A stretch of 53,675 nt of DNA from Funiculus sociatus GB2-C1 (GTDB lineage Bacteria > Cyanobacteriota > Cyanobacteriia > Cyanobacteriales > FACHB-T130): contig NZ_JAMPKJ010000043.1 in NCBI RefSeq assembly GCF_039962115.1, positions 1 through 53,675 on the forward strand, given 5' to 3'. Position numbers and translations under genes: made by a program. Under the pieces are notes generated by a model. That model saw nothing but the letters and a program-made list of their open reading frames with translations, was not told the DNA's origin and searched no databases. Positions 39,322-48,259 of this stretch are shown here, in pieces; the stretch's first letter is position 1; each line of letters starts with the position of its first letter.

Positions 39322-39807
39322 ATGCAAGACGCAATTACTGCTGTTATCAATTCCTCCGACGTTCAAGGCAAATACCTGGACACTGGTGCCTTAGAAAAGC
39401 TCAAGGGCTACTTCCAAACAGGCGAACTGCGGGTTCGTGCAGCAAGCACAATCAGCGCTAACGCTGCCACCATTGTTAAAGAAGCTGTTGCTAAGTCCCT
39501 GCTGTACTCGGACATCACCCGTCCCGGCGGCAATATGTACACCACCCGTCGCTATGCTGCTTGCATCCGCGACCTGGACTACTACCTCCGCTATTCCACC
39601 TATGCCATGTTGGCTGGCGACCCATCCATTCTGGATGAGCGCGTGTTGAATGGTCTGAAAGAAACCTACAACTCTCTAGGCGTTCCCGTTGCTGCAACTG
39701 TGCAGTCTATCCAAGCCATGAAAGAAGTTACCGCCAGCTTGGTTGGTGCTGACGCTGGTAAGGAAATGGGCGTCTATTTTGACTACATCTGCTCTGGTTT
39801 GAGCTAA
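39322..39807 (+). CDS. apcB: Allophycocyanin beta subunit
   Basis: 161-residue partner of ApcA. Phycocyanobilin attaches to the Cys of [13 protein letters not shown], and the Asn in GGNMYTTRR is the residue that is methylated in this family. It starts [20 protein letters not shown] with AAGGAA upstream. It is separated from apcC by 228 bases with a long imperfect stem-loop. Confidence 0.98.
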   Translation: MQDAITAVINSSDVQGKYLDTGALEKLKGYFQTGELRVRAASTISANAATIVKEAVAKSLLYSDITRPGGNMYTTRRYAACIRDLDYYLRYSTYAMLAGDPSILDERVLNGLKETYNSLGVPVAATVQSIQAMKEVTASLVGADAGKEMGVYFDYICSGLS

Positions 39808-39863
39808 GCGATTTTCGGTTAATCGCTAAAGTTCAACAGGCGAGCATTTTGTCTGGCGAAGTC

Positions 39864-39954
39864 TGGGAAGTCTGGAGTGAGTGCTAGCCCGTCAAAGGCT
39901 TGTTTAATTCAGTTAATGAGTTTTAACGGTCTAGCATTGACTCTTGACTCCCAG
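39864..39954 (+). promoter_or_regulatory. Imperfect stem-loop between apcB and apcC
   Basis: GTGCTAG (39881-39887) pairs with CTAGCAT (39931-39937), and pairing extends outward through TCTGGAGTGA against TTGACTCTTGACTCCCAG with a few mismatches, giving about 20 pairs. It lies in the long apcB-apcC spacer. A partial terminator or RNA-stability element that keeps apcC expression below apcAB is a fair inference. Confidence 0.6.
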
Positions 39955-40035
39955 CCTTCTGTTTGATAGGGATGCGTAAATCCCAAGAGCGTTTCAAATC
40001 AAAAATTTACTCAGCTTAATAGGAGAAATACACCC

Positions 40036-40239
40036 ATGCGGATGTTTAAAATTACTGCCTGTGTCCCCAGCCAGACCCGTATTCGGACTCAGCGGGAGTT
40101 GCAAAACACTTATTTCACGAAACTGGTTCCCTACGAAAACTGGTTTCGCGAACAGCAGCGGATTATGAAAATGGGTGGAAAAATCGTTAAGGTTGAGTTA
40201 GCTACTGGTAAGCCTGGGGTCAATACTGGACTGCTTTAA
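40036..40239 (+). CDS. apcC: Phycobilisome small core linker (L_C7.8)
   Basis: 67-residue CpcD/ApcC-type linker: MRMFKITACVPSQTRIRTQRELQNTYFTKL-type sequence with the conserved FTKLVPYENWFREQQRI block. It caps allophycocyanin trimers at the cylinder ends. AGGAGAAA precedes ATG by about ten bases. A perfect hairpin follows. Confidence 0.97.
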   Translation: MRMFKITACVPSQTRIRTQRELQNTYFTKLVPYENWFREQQRIMKMGGKIVKVELATGKPGVNTGLL

Positions 40240-40280
40240 TTCCTTCTTTCGCAGGCTAATTTACAGAATTTTTAACAAAG

Positions 40281-40333
40281 GCGGCAGGAGTTTCCCTTTT
40301 AAACCCATAGGGTAAAAGTGAGACTCCTGCCGC
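40281..40333 (+). terminator. Stem-loop after apcC
   Basis: Perfect 11-base stem GCGGCAGGAGT / ACTCCTGCCGC with a 31-base loop that itself folds (CCCTTTT / AAAAG-type pairing). It lies 41 bases after the apcC stop; no T run follows. Confidence 0.7.
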
Positions 40334-40446
40334 ACAGTATTTAGGGGTTAAATCAATACGGTTCACCTAGACTTAAAAATCAAAGACCTGCTACAACTGT
40401 GTATCCGGGTTTAAAGGGGTTTGCTTTTGCGCGTTAAATTGCTATC

Positions 40447-41688
40447 ATGCAGCGATTGAATGTCACTTCAAAAGCCACGTCTTTTGTGAATTTACGTCAG
40501 CTAGTTCCCTTTTTTAATCCCGCCGTCCAAGATTGGGCAATAGATGCCCGGTTGTTGAGGTGGCTGACCTTCCTCTGGCTATTTATCGGCTTAGTGGTTC
40601 TGTTCTCAGCATCTTATCCCAGTGGGGATGCTGAGTATGGGGATGGACTGTACTACTTCAAACGGCAAATTATCTCGGTGATGCTGGGGCTATTGGTATT
40701 TAACGTGGTGGTAAATTTCCCCCTGCGTCATGTACTGGGAATAGCCAATTGGGGTGTGATACTGCTGCTGGGGGTAATTTTCGTCACTCTAATTCCGGGA
40801 GTAGGAACCACAACTAATGGTGCCACGCGCTGGATTGCCTTGGGGCCGTTTCCGCTGCAACCTTCTGAGTTGATTAAGCCATTTTTGGTGTTGCAAAGCG
40901 CTCGCATTTTTGGAAACTGGGATAGGCTGACTTGGAGGGTGCGATTGACGTGGCTGTTTATTTTTTGCTGCGTACTTGTGGGAATTCTCCTACAGCCGAA
41001 CTTGAGTACAACTGCGCTGTGCGGAATGACTTTGTGGCTGATTGCGCTTGCGGCTGGGTTGCCTTTTTCCTATTTGGGGGGAACGGCGCTGGGCGGGTTG
41101 CTTTTGGCAACGATCAGTATCAGCGTGAAGGAATATCAGCGGCGGCGGGTGATGTCGTTTCTTAATCCTTGGGCTGATCCGATGCAAGATGGATACCAGC
41201 TGGTTCAAAGTTTACTGGCGGTAGGGTCTGGCGGTACTTGGGGGTCTGGTTTTGGGCTGTCGCAACAGAAGCTGTTTTATTTGCCGATTCAGTACACAGA
41301 TTTTATTTTTGCGGTGTATGCAGAGGAGTTCGGCTTTGCAGGCAGTTTGCTGTTGATAGTGTTGCTGATGGCTTATGCGACGCTGGCGCTGATGGTGGCG
41401 ATGAGGGCTAAAACTCCCATTCATCGGTTGGTGGCGATTGGAACAATGGTTTTGATGGTGGGGCAGTCGCTGCTGAATATTGGTGTTGCTACGGGCGTTT
41501 TGCCTACAACTGGTTTGCCGTTGCCGTTGTTTAGCTATGGTGGCAATTCGATGATTGCGAGTTTGATGGCGGCGGGGCTGTTGATTCGGGTGGCAAGAGA
41601 AAGCAGTGAGGCTGAGGTTTTGCCTTTGCAGGGGCGGAGGTTTGTTCAGGGGCGATCGCGTCGGGTTATCCAAAAGCCTAATGCTTAG
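40447..41688 (+). CDS. ftsW: FtsW/RodA/SpoVE (SEDS) family peptidoglycan polymerase
   Basis: Polytopic SEDS glycosyltransferase that polymerises lipid II with a class B PBP. The 413-residue product has about ten membrane helices and the family blocks NGATRWIALGPFPLQPSE, the catalytic-Asp loop PIQYTDFIFAVYAEEFGF, and TGLPLPLFSYGGNSMIA. Cyanobacteria have one FtsW (division) and one RodA (elongation); the order of domains and the size fit FtsW better, but this is not certain. No mur or fts gene lies alongside. It is followed by ccdA. Confidence 0.85.
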   Translation: MQRLNVTSKATSFVNLRQLVPFFNPAVQDWAIDARLLRWLTFLWLFIGLVVLFSASYPSGDAEYGDGLYYFKRQIISVMLGLLVFNVVVNFPLRHVLGIANWGVILLLGVIFVTLIPGVGTTTNGATRWIALGPFPLQPSELIKPFLVLQSARIFGNWDRLTWRVRLTWLFIFCCVLVGILLQPNLSTTALCGMTLWLIALAAGLPFSYLGGTALGGLLLATISISVKEYQRRRVMSFLNPWADPMQDGYQLVQSLLAVGSGGTWGSGFGLSQQKLFYLPIQYTDFIFAVYAEEFGFAGSLLLIVLLMAYATLALMVAMRAKTPIHRLVAIGTMVLMVGQSLLNIGVATGVLPTTGLPLPLFSYGGNSMIASLMAAGLLIRVARESSEAEVLPLQGRRFVQGRSRRVIQKPNA

Positions 41689-41775
41689 ATGAGGTCTTGG
41701 AGTTGCCCACAAAAATCACCAGTCTAAGTGAGCTAAAATTCAAGCAGAGCAAGCATTTTACACGCCAACTGCCCC

Positions 41776-42510
41776 ATGTTTGAAACTCTCTCTACCAGAC
41801 TTTATGAATTAGAACAATTTGCTAATCACCTTGTCTCTACCCAGCTGACACATTTGGGCTTTCTCAGCATCGCAGTCATTTTTGCAGCAGGGTTATTTAC
41901 CAGCCTGACACCCTGTATGCTTTCCATGTTGCCAATTACCATTGGCTATATTGGGGGATATGAAACTAAAAGTCGGCTGCAAGCCGCTGCCCAATCGACT
42001 TGGTTTTCGCTGGGATTGGCAACGACGCTGGCGGGATTAGGAATCTTGGCAGGTTTACTGGGACGAGTTTACGGTCAGGTAGGATTCGGGTTGCCGATAA
42101 TTGTTAGCCTTTTGGCAATCCTGATGGGGTTAAATTTACTCGAAGCATTGCCTTTACAGTTGCCTGCTTGGGGTGGTTTTGAATGGATTTCTAAAGACTT
42201 ACCAGAGGGTGTCCGTTCTTATCTGATTGGCTTAACTTTTGGGGTGATAGCTTCCCCTTGCAGTACCCCTGTTTTGGCAACTTTGTTGGGTTGGGTTGCC
42301 ACGACGCAAGATTTTGTGTTAGGTGGAGTTTTGCTGCTATCCTATACGGCGGGATACGTCGCACCTTTGATTTTGGCGGGGACTTTTACTGCTTCTATTA
42401 AAAAGTTGCTGGAGTTGCGTCAATGGTCTGGTTGGATAAACCCGGTCAGCGGCGCTTTGTTGGTGGGATTTGGTGTATTTTCGCTGCTGTCTCGGCTTCC
42501 TGTAGGTTAA
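41776..42510 (+). CDS. ccdA: CcdA-type thiol reductant transporter (cytochrome c biogenesis)
   Basis: Six-helix membrane protein (244 residues) that carries reducing equivalents across the thylakoid membrane to keep apocytochrome c Cys pairs reduced. The two redox Cys are Cys47 in TSLTPCMLSMLP and Cys162 in IASPCSTPVL, each next to a Pro as in the family. It directly precedes ccsB, its partner in system II cytochrome maturation, separated by a 60-base TAGCTATTAGC-type repeat spacer. Confidence 0.95.
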   Translation: MFETLSTRLYELEQFANHLVSTQLTHLGFLSIAVIFAAGLFTSLTPCMLSMLPITIGYIGGYETKSRLQAAAQSTWFSLGLATTLAGLGILAGLLGRVYGQVGFGLPIIVSLLAILMGLNLLEALPLQLPAWGGFEWISKDLPEGVRSYLIGLTFGVIASPCSTPVLATLLGWVATTQDFVLGGVLLLSYTAGYVAPLILAGTFTASIKKLLELRQWSGWINPVSGALLVGFGVFSLLSRLPVG

Positions 42511-42570
42511 TGGCTAATGGTAATAAAAACAATTAGCTATTAGCTATTACCTATTAGCAATTATCAAAAA
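42511..42570. repeat. TAGCTATTAGC-type spacer between ccdA and ccsB
   Basis: The spacer reads TGGCTAATGG, then AATTAGCTATTAGCTATTAC, then CTATTAGCAATTATC: short direct units with inverted symmetry (AATTAGC / GCAATT). Same type as the atpA-atpG and queF spacers. Confidence 0.65.
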
Positions 42571-43959
42571 ATGACTGGAAAAGATTCTTTTTTATCAAAT
42601 TTGGTGTCAACTCCCAAAAATTTCTTTCGGCGGGAGTTGTTACCGTTGCTCTCCGATTTGCGGTTAGCGATCGCGCTGTTACTAGCGATCGCATTCTTCA
42701 GCATCTCTGGTACGGTGATCGAACAAGGTCAATCTCCCGCTTTCTACCAAGCTAATTATCCAGAACATCCCGCCCTGTTCGGTTTCCTGACTTGGAAGGT
42801 AATTCAGGTAATCGGATTGGATCATGTTTATCGTACTTGGTGGTTTTTGTCAATAATGATTTTGTTTGGCAGCAGCTTAACCGCCTGTACCTTTACTCGC
42901 CAGTTTCCAGCTTTGAAAGCTGCGCGACGGTGGAAGTTTTACGACCAACCCCGACAGTTTGAGAAACTTGCCTTAAGTGCAGAACTAGATAGAGGTTCGC
43001 TGAGTACGCTTACCCAGTTGTTGCAGCAACGACGCTACAAAGTTTTTCAAGAAGGAGATACACTCTACGCCCGTAAAGGAATTGTCGGTCGCATTGGCCC
43101 AATTGTGGTTCATGCCAGTATGTTACTGATTCTGGCGGGGGCGATTTGGGGGTCAATCACCGGATTTGTGGCACAGGAAATGGTGCCAAGCGGTGAAACT
43201 TTTCAGGTGAAAAATATTATTGAAGCTGGTTCCTGGGCGCTGCCACAAGTTCCCAAAGATTGGTCGGTGCGGGTGAATCGCTTCTGGATTGACTATACAC
43301 CAGAAGGTAGAATTGACCAGTTTTACTCGGATTTGTCGGTGCTAGACAATCGAGAGCAAGAAGTTGACCATAAGACGATTCACGTCAATCAGCCGTTGCG
43401 CTACAAAGGCGTGACGTTCTATCAAACTGATTGGGGAGTCGCAGCTATCCGGGTAAAGTTGAACAATAGCCCGGTTTTACAGTTGCCGATGTCTTTATTA
43501 GATACTGGCGGTAGGGGTAGAATTTGGGGAACTTGGATTCCTACTAAACCAGATTTGAGTGAGGGAGTTTCCCTGCTGGCGAAAGATTTGCAGGGAACGC
43601 TGCTACTTTATGATGCTAAAGGTCAGCTGATTAATACGGTTCGCTCTGGGATGTCGGTAGACGTTAATAAGGTGAAGTTGACTATTACTGATGTTGTTGG
43701 TAGCACTGGCTTACAAATCAAAGCAGATCCAGGCATTCCGATGGTTTATGCTGGCTTTGGCTTGCTGATGTTAGGTGTGGTGATGAGTTACTTTTCCCAC
43801 TCGCAAATTTGGGCTTTGCAAGAAGGCGATCGCTTCTATGTTGGTGGCAGAACCAATCGGGCGCAAGTTGCCTTTGAGCGAGAATTAATTGATATTCTCG
43901 ATAAACTGGCGCACTCGAAGGCAGAAGTTCCAGTTGTTGAGGTTCAAGCGATCGCTTAA
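42571..43959 (+). CDS. ccsB: Cytochrome c biogenesis protein CcsB (ResB/Ccs1)
   Basis: Haem-delivery and ligation partner of CcsA in system II. The 462-residue product has three N-terminal membrane helices ([60 protein letters not shown]), a large lumenal domain (about 205-385) and a final helix ([20 protein letters not shown]). This is the ResB layout. The conserved His in GPIVVHASM is in place. It forms one unit with ccdA upstream; ccsA is not in the window. Confidence 0.95.
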   Translation: MTGKDSFLSNLVSTPKNFFRRELLPLLSDLRLAIALLLAIAFFSISGTVIEQGQSPAFYQANYPEHPALFGFLTWKVIQVIGLDHVYRTWWFLSIMILFGSSLTACTFTRQFPALKAARRWKFYDQPRQFEKLALSAELDRGSLSTLTQLLQQRRYKVFQEGDTLYARKGIVGRIGPIVVHASMLLILAGAIWGSITGFVAQEMVPSGETFQVKNIIEAGSWALPQVPKDWSVRVNRFWIDYTPEGRIDQFYSDLSVLDNREQEVDHKTIHVNQPLRYKGVTFYQTDWGVAAIRVKLNNSPVLQLPMSLLDTGGRGRIWGTWIPTKPDLSEGVSLLAKDLQGTLLLYDAKGQLINTVRSGMSVDVNKVKLTITDVVGSTGLQIKADPGIPMVYAGFGLLMLGVVMSYFSHSQIWALQEGDRFYVGGRTNRAQVAFERELIDILDKLAHSKAEVPVVEVQAIA

Positions 43960-44052
43960 TCGAGTTCACCTATTTCTAGCTTGGAAAGAGACTCTGCCTC
44001 CTTCCAAGCTTTCCCAGCCTCTGCCTGAGAAGAAAATGGGCTTTTATAATAC

Positions 44053-45207
44053 TCACGACTTAGGAGTTTTCTTTGACAGATGCTTTTTGAGGACTTGCAG
44101 AACTTGCTTGCTTTCAAAAGGTTTCGTTAAAAAATCATTCGCACCGACAAATTTTGAGCGCACCCGGTTAATCAAACCATCGGAACTGGTGAGAATAACT
44201 ACAGGAGTCTGACGAAAAGCAGAACTGTTCCGCAGAAAACTACAAACATTATAACCGTCAGTTTTTGGCATCACTAAATCCAAAAAAATCAGGTCTGGTT
44301 TGTGTTTGGCGAGGGTAGCAACCCCTTGAATGGGATCTTGAATGTACACTACTCGGTAGCCAGCAGGGATAAGAATCTCTTTTAAATATTCTCCCACCAT
44401 AGGAGAGTCGTCTACACAAGCGATCGTGGACTCACTTTTCCTAATGCCATCAATTAGATAACTGGGTGCTAAGGGGGGAGGAAAATCTGGCACTGTTTGC
44501 AGTTCCACTACCCCTTGTTGGTAGAAATGATGCAACAGACGACCTACTCTGGTAAGCGGTTGCTTCATCTTCAAAGCTAGATCCCAAATGGTGTATCGAC
44601 CATTGAATAAGGCAGTTAAATTAAGAAAAGTATCTACAGAACATTGGGTCACATCAGATGGAGACTGCTTAAGGACGGGTGCCATCTCTGGATCGAGATA
44701 GCTGACTCCCAAACCTTGCCATTGCTGATAAAGGTGTTGGCTTTGCTGGATAAGGTGCTGAATTTCCAAGAAACACAAGGTGAGGTAAAAAGGAAGTCGC
44801 GGCTCTTGGTATTCGCGATCGCGCCAACACCCTGATAAACTCGGCTGGCGGATCATGGAGAACAAGACTTCTTGCGTACTCTCACACATCACTGCTTTAA
44901 CTTGAGCCGCACTTAAGTGACCTTGAGCCATCCCTTGATGCAGCAATTGGCATTCCCAAAGTTGGGTGGTAGCTAGTTGGTCGTTTTCAACTTTCCAATC
45001 CGGACAGTGGCGTTTCAAAGCTCGTTGCCAACGTCGGACTCGATGAGTTTCCCCAACGGCATAAACTAATTGACCGAGGAAAAAGCAAAGTCGCCATTGA
45101 GGAGTCTTGTAACCGACAATCAACTCTCCGGTAGCTTGCTTCTGGTTGATAGCAACGATCTGCCGCTCTAGCTTTGTCAATCCTGAATATACCGGCAATG
45201 TCTGCAT
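44053..45207 (-). CDS. PATAN-domain response regulator (PatA/PixG-like)
   Basis: Residues 1-245 form the PATAN-type N-terminal region (TGELIVGYKTPQWRLCFFLGQLVYAVG, then a helical part) and residues about 262-384 form a receiver domain with VDDS, phosphoacceptor Asp in LIFLDLVMPKTDGYNV, the TSS Thr/Ser and LTKPFES lysine. PATAN receivers act in phototaxis, pilus control and heterocyst patterning. ATG-45207 is preferred; the frame also opens at TTG-45216. A leader hairpin lies 26 bases upstream. There is no neighbouring chemotaxis cluster. Confidence 0.88.
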   Translation of the reverse strand: MQTLPVYSGLTKLERQIVAINQKQATGELIVGYKTPQWRLCFFLGQLVYAVGETHRVRRWQRALKRHCPDWKVENDQLATTQLWECQLLHQGMAQGHLSAAQVKAVMCESTQEVLFSMIRQPSLSGCWRDREYQEPRLPFYLTLCFLEIQHLIQQSQHLYQQWQGLGVSYLDPEMAPVLKQSPSDVTQCSVDTFLNLTALFNGRYTIWDLALKMKQPLTRVGRLLHHFYQQGVVELQTVPDFPPPLAPSYLIDGIRKSESTIACVDDSPMVGEYLKEILIPAGYRVVYIQDPIQGVATLAKHKPDLIFLDLVMPKTDGYNVCSFLRNSSAFRQTPVVILTSSDGLINRVRSKFVGANDFLTKPFESKQVLQVLKKHLSKKTPKS

Positions 45208-45232
45208 AAACACCAAATCGCCAAGCGCTTTT

Positions 45233-45279
45233 TCTGGAGACTCCTATATCAGCATAAAGGCTGATGCAAAGTCTCCAGA
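45233..45279 (-). promoter_or_regulatory. Nested hairpin upstream of the PATAN regulator
   Basis: Perfect outer stem TCTGGAGACT / AGTCTCCAGA (10 bases) encloses an inner stem ATCAGC / GCTGAT. In minus-strand sense it sits in the leader of the 45207 gene and holds an AGGAG in its 3' arm. It may be a structured leader or a small palindromic repeat. Confidence 0.55.
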
Positions 45280-45361
45280 AGGGTGTACTTATTGATTTTA
45301 TTGGCGGCATTTGATGAAAGCTTAGGTAATGTCACCGTTAGCAAATGTATTAGTGAAAGGA

Positions 45362-45396
45362 AAAAGGCAAAAAAAGAATTCTTTTTTTTGCCTTTT
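45362..45396 (-). terminator. Terminator after queF
   Basis: AAAAGGCAAAAAAAGAA pairs with TTTTTTTTGCCTTTT; a near-perfect palindrome with A/T runs on each side, 15 bases after the queF stop in minus-strand sense. Confidence 0.8.
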
Positions 45397-45410
45397 AGTT
45401 GCCAATCCCT

Positions 45411-45827
45411 TTATTTCTGGTGACGGACTTCGATAACCGTGTGGACATTGCCACGGGGAGTAAAATCGCCTTTGATCGTTACTTCTAGGGGATCGCAGGC
45501 GGCTACAAAGTCATCGAGAATTTGATTGACGGATTCTTCGTGGGAGATGTAGCGATCGCGGTAACTATTTATATACAGTTTGATCGCCTTCAGTTCTACC
45601 ACCCGCTCATTAGGTACATAACTAACGTGGATGGTGGCAAAGTCAGGATACCCAGAAAAAGGACACTTACAGGTAAACTCTGGCAATGTGATGTGAATGT
45701 CGTAGCGGCGTCCGACTCGCGGATTGGGGAACGTAATTAATTGTCCCTCGGCAATCTCTCGTTCGCCATATTTCATTTCTGGCGGTGTCTCAGGCGATGG
45801 TTGTTGTTGAATTGGCGATTTACTCAT
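45411..45827 (-). CDS. queF: NADPH-dependent preQ1 synthase QueF
   Basis: Reduces the nitrile of preQ0 to the amine preQ1 in queuosine synthesis. The 138-residue product is the short (type I) form: catalytic Cys55 in EFTCKCPFSGYPDF with Asp62, and the QueF motif ELKAIKLYINSYRDR. An N-terminal extension of about 17 residues is Gln/Pro-rich (SPIQQQPSPETPPE). I see no preQ1 riboswitch upstream; the spacer instead holds GGTCATTGG-type repeats. Confidence 0.96.
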   Translation of the reverse strand: MSKSPIQQQPSPETPPEMKYGEREIAEGQLITFPNPRVGRRYDIHITLPEFTCKCPFSGYPDFATIHVSYVPNERVVELKAIKLYINSYRDRYISHEESVNQILDDFVAACDPLEVTIKGDFTPRGNVHTVIEVRHQK

Positions 45828-45842
45828 CAGTAGTTGTTAGCG

Positions 45843-45900
45843 ATCGTTGGTCATTGGTTATTGGTCATTAGTTCGTTAAAACAAGCTAATGACTAATAAC
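45843..45900. repeat. GGTCATTGG/CTAATGAC repeat spacer
   Basis: Direct units TTGGTCATTGGTTATTGGTC are followed by the near complement CTAATGACTAATAACTAA. Typical short-repeat spacer, like those at 26092 and 42511. Confidence 0.65.
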
Positions 45901-45907
45901 TAAAAAC

Positions 45908-46324
45908 TCAAAAAATATCTCTGGAGGTAGAAGAGTCTTTACCAAAAGATTCCCAGTCAGGACAATTTTTATCTTCCCAACCATAAGGGTGCATCCCGCA
46001 GACTAATAAGTTACCGCTGTAAACTTGACCGTGGTAATTACGGCAACCAATACAAGCCGGGTGTTTGTGTGGCGTGGGTTCAACTGTATCGACTATATAA
46101 GTGAAAGACTGATCTGTCTCGTTGACTATTTCTTCAAAGTCTAAATAAATCTCCGCCAGTGGTTCAAATATTTCCTGCAAACACTGGTCGATATCTGTTC
46201 CTATGACGCTTTGCACGTTTTCGGCAACTTCGTCTACTAATTCTGTGATGCCAATGAAGAATTGCTCTACTTCATAAGCCACTGCTTCCAGCATCTCGAA
46301 AAAATCTTTTTGCAAGTCTTCCAT
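45908..46324 (-). CDS. Uncharacterised protein with C-terminal Cys cluster (138 aa)
   Basis: The N-terminal 80 residues are acidic and helical (MEDLQKDFFEMLEAVAYEVE...), and the C-terminal 50 carry four Cys with His and aromatic residues (HPACIGCRNYHGQVYSG, LLVCGMHPYGW, KNCPDWES), which looks like a metal or cluster site. I recognise the C-terminal pattern as a feature repeated in cyanobacterial proteins of unknown role but cannot give a name. ATG-46324 is the natural start. Confidence 0.75.
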   Translation of the reverse strand: MEDLQKDFFEMLEAVAYEVEQFFIGITELVDEVAENVQSVIGTDIDQCLQEIFEPLAEIYLDFEEIVNETDQSFTYIVDTVEPTPHKHPACIGCRNYHGQVYSGNLLVCGMHPYGWEDKNCPDWESFGKDSSTSRDIF

Positions 46325-46484
46325 TTTGAATACTCAGCATAAGAGCATTAATTTTTACCAGCTACGCAGCCGGAGCCAACCGAATCAATCAGCAATCGTT
46401 GATTTTAATAGCGCGATGCCAATTATTCGCCTAGATGCGTAGCCGCGCATCCGTTGCCTCGCGCTTCTTTTTCTTGTTGCTGGA

Positions 46485-46856
46485 CTAATCGCGCCTCAGC
46501 CGCCGCAGTTCATCCTGTAGTGCTTGCACCTGTTGGCGCATAGTATCTACGTCCTTAGTTTCCGCGGCTTTTGGCTCTTCATCCTCTGTGAGAATTTCAA
46601 TCCGGCGCGGCTCTCCAGGGTTGCTGCCGTTGGGGTTTTCCTCAACGATTGGCTGCTGGGCTTGTTTCATCATATCATCGACAAAACGACGGGCTTCGTC
46701 TGTTGTCATCTCGCCCTTTGCCACCATTTCGTCTGCCAACTTTTGCGCTTGCGATCGCAAGCCCCCTAATGTCTCTCCGGCTTGCTCACCCGCTGAGGCA
46801 GCTAAACCTACTCCCAGGTAGAACGCTTTTTTAACAATATCTCCAAAACCAGGCAT
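46485..46856 (-). CDS. Phasin-like protein
   Basis: A 123-residue, mostly helical, Ala/Glu/Gln-rich protein: MPGFGDIVKKAFYLGVGLAA, QAGETLGGLRSQAQKLADEM, TTDEARRFVDDMMKQ, and a coiled-coil end MRQQVQALQDELRRLRRD. This is the layout of phasin or PhaF-type proteins that bind polyhydroxyalkanoate granules or membranes. I chose ATG-46856; the frame continues upstream to 47006 but then runs into the SRP RNA gene and lacks protein character. The function is inferred only from pattern. Confidence 0.75.
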   Translation of the reverse strand: MPGFGDIVKKAFYLGVGLAASAGEQAGETLGGLRSQAQKLADEMVAKGEMTTDEARRFVDDMMKQAQQPIVEENPNGSNPGEPRRIEILTEDEEPKAAETKDVDTMRQQVQALQDELRRLRRD

Positions 46857-46976
46857 CGCAACCAGTCGCTCCTTGAAGAATCTGCAAGTATCTGCTGATT
46901 CCAGCATAAGCGTGAAACCAGGGAACTGCCCACCAATCTCCAGACTAAGCACTGGTGTTTCGGCACCGTTTCGGTG

Positions 46977-47072
46977 TGACCCGGATTCCACGCCTATCGC
47001 AAGCATCCCGTGTTGCTGCTACCTTCCGGTCCTGACAAGGTTTAGGCGTTGCGATCGCATGGGTCCGGATCG
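46977..47072 (-). ncRNA. ffs: Signal recognition particle RNA (4.5S type)
   Basis: In minus sense the conserved SRP domain IV is plain: CCTTGTCAGGACCGGAAGG, then TAGCAGCAACACGGGATGC. Outer arms pair (GGACCC at the 5' end with GGGTC at the 3' end, and CAACGCC with GGCGT). Size about 96 bases fits the small bacterial form. It binds Ffh to target membrane proteins. The 5' and 3' ends are estimates from the pairing. Confidence 0.93.
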
Positions 47073-47113
47073 TTTACAGCATAACATCATTTGCCGGCAA
47101 GTGGAAAGCAATT

Positions 47114-47380
47114 TTATTGCACAACCACTCGCCATTCATAGAGTTCGTACTTGACACAGCCGTTTTGCACCAGTGGATCTTGAGCTACAATGGCTTGCGC
47201 TTCTTCCATTGAGGATGCTTCAAATAGCATCATGCCACCTCGTTTCTGTATCCAGTAACCGCTACGTGCTTGGTGCCCTTTGGCAATCAAATCCTGAATA
47301 TAGGCTTTGTGCGCTGGTACAGATTTATCAAAGGTTGGTTTGTCTACTATGCCTTCTTCAATCTTTACAAACCAGGGCAT
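47114..47380 (-). CDS. YciI family protein
   Basis: An 88-residue dimeric alpha-beta-barrel type protein: MPWFVKIEEGIVDKPTFDK, AHKAYIQDLIAKGHQARSG, GGMMLFEASSMEEAQAIVAQ and DPLVQNGCVKYELYEW. The family includes one His-Asp active-site pair and muconolactone isomerase-like folds, with mostly unknown reactions. It precedes the SRP RNA gene on the same strand. Confidence 0.88.
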   Translation of the reverse strand: MPWFVKIEEGIVDKPTFDKSVPAHKAYIQDLIAKGHQARSGYWIQKRGGMMLFEASSMEEAQAIVAQDPLVQNGCVKYELYEWRVVVQ

Positions 47381-47441
47381 CCACTTTCTTCCCTTGTATA
47401 TCTATATATATATGTAAAGTAACTTACACCTAAAAAATTCC

Positions 47442-47996
47442 TTGGACAAAACAAAAAACCGCTTTTTTGTCGCTCTCTTGCCGCCGCAGGAGATTCAGGA
47501 CTACGTTACTGAAATTAAGCAGCACTTTGCTAGCGTCTATGCAAGCAGTGGCGCACTAAAGTCTCCCCCGCATATTACTCTGCAACCACCTTTTGAATGG
47601 TCGGTGGAGGCGCTGCCATTTTTGGAAGAGTCCTTGAAGACGTTTGCCCTTCGTCACTCACCGATTCCCATTATCCTATCAGGGTTTGGAGCCTTTCCAC
47701 CCCGCGTTATCTATATCAATGTCATCAAAACGCCAGAACTTATAGCTTTACAAGCCGATTTAAGGGCTTATTTGGAGGAAAACTTGGGAATTGCAGATTT
47801 ATCCCAGAAGCGTCCTTTTGCTCCTCACATGACTATAGCCTTTAGAGACTTGACGCGGCAAAACTTTTATGGTGGGTGGAGAAAATTTCAGTCCCAAACT
47901 TTGGATTTTAAGTTCACGCTTTCCCATCTTACGCTGCTGATTTATACAGGTCAGCGTTGGAATATTCAATCTTCGTTACCTTTTTTGAGTGCCTGA
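47442..47996 (+). CDS. 2H phosphoesterase / 2'-5' RNA ligase family protein
   Basis: 184 residues with the two HxT motifs of the 2H superfamily: PPHITLQPPF near residue 47 and APHMTIAF near residue 128. Members act on 2'-5' or cyclic phosphate bonds of RNA or nucleotides. The start is uncertain: TTG-47442 gives MDKTKNRFFVALLPP, where FFVALLPP is the first strand; no ATG exists nearby and no good ribosome site is seen. An AT dinucleotide run (47398-47413) lies just upstream. Confidence 0.87.
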   Translation: MDKTKNRFFVALLPPQEIQDYVTEIKQHFASVYASSGALKSPPHITLQPPFEWSVEALPFLEESLKTFALRHSPIPIILSGFGAFPPRVIYINVIKTPELIALQADLRAYLEENLGIADLSQKRPFAPHMTIAFRDLTRQNFYGGWRKFQSQTLDFKFTLSHLTLLIYTGQRWNIQSSLPFLSA

Positions 47997-48259
47997 ACTG
48001 TCACTGGCAAAAGGGTTTTGACGGTAGTGGTTTTTGGAAGAGATGGGAGCGCCAGCTTCTGGAAGTGTCCTAGTTTGAGTAATAAAGCGTGCTTTTACGT
48101 GAAAATACTTAGTCTTAACAAAAACTTTAAATCTACCTTGGTTCATAATGCTGAACATATTTAACCTGCCTCAGGGTAGAGGCGCTGATGGCTTGTCGGA
48201 TTGTAGTCTGGGAATGTAACTGTGTCCAAGCAAGTATAATTGCTGAGTGAGAGGGGTCA

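Noticed and set aside
45828-45907. preQ1 riboswitch upstream of queF
   Set aside because: No H-type pseudoknot core or A-rich tail is visible; the spacer is made of GGTCATTGG repeats.
46857-47006. N-terminal extension of the phasin-like frame
   Set aside because: It overlaps the SRP RNA gene and has no protein character; the natural start is ATG-46856.
47976-48158. 60-codon minus-strand frame between the 2H phosphoesterase and WecG genes
   Set aside because: Overlaps the end of the 2H gene and has no recognisable domain or ribosome site.
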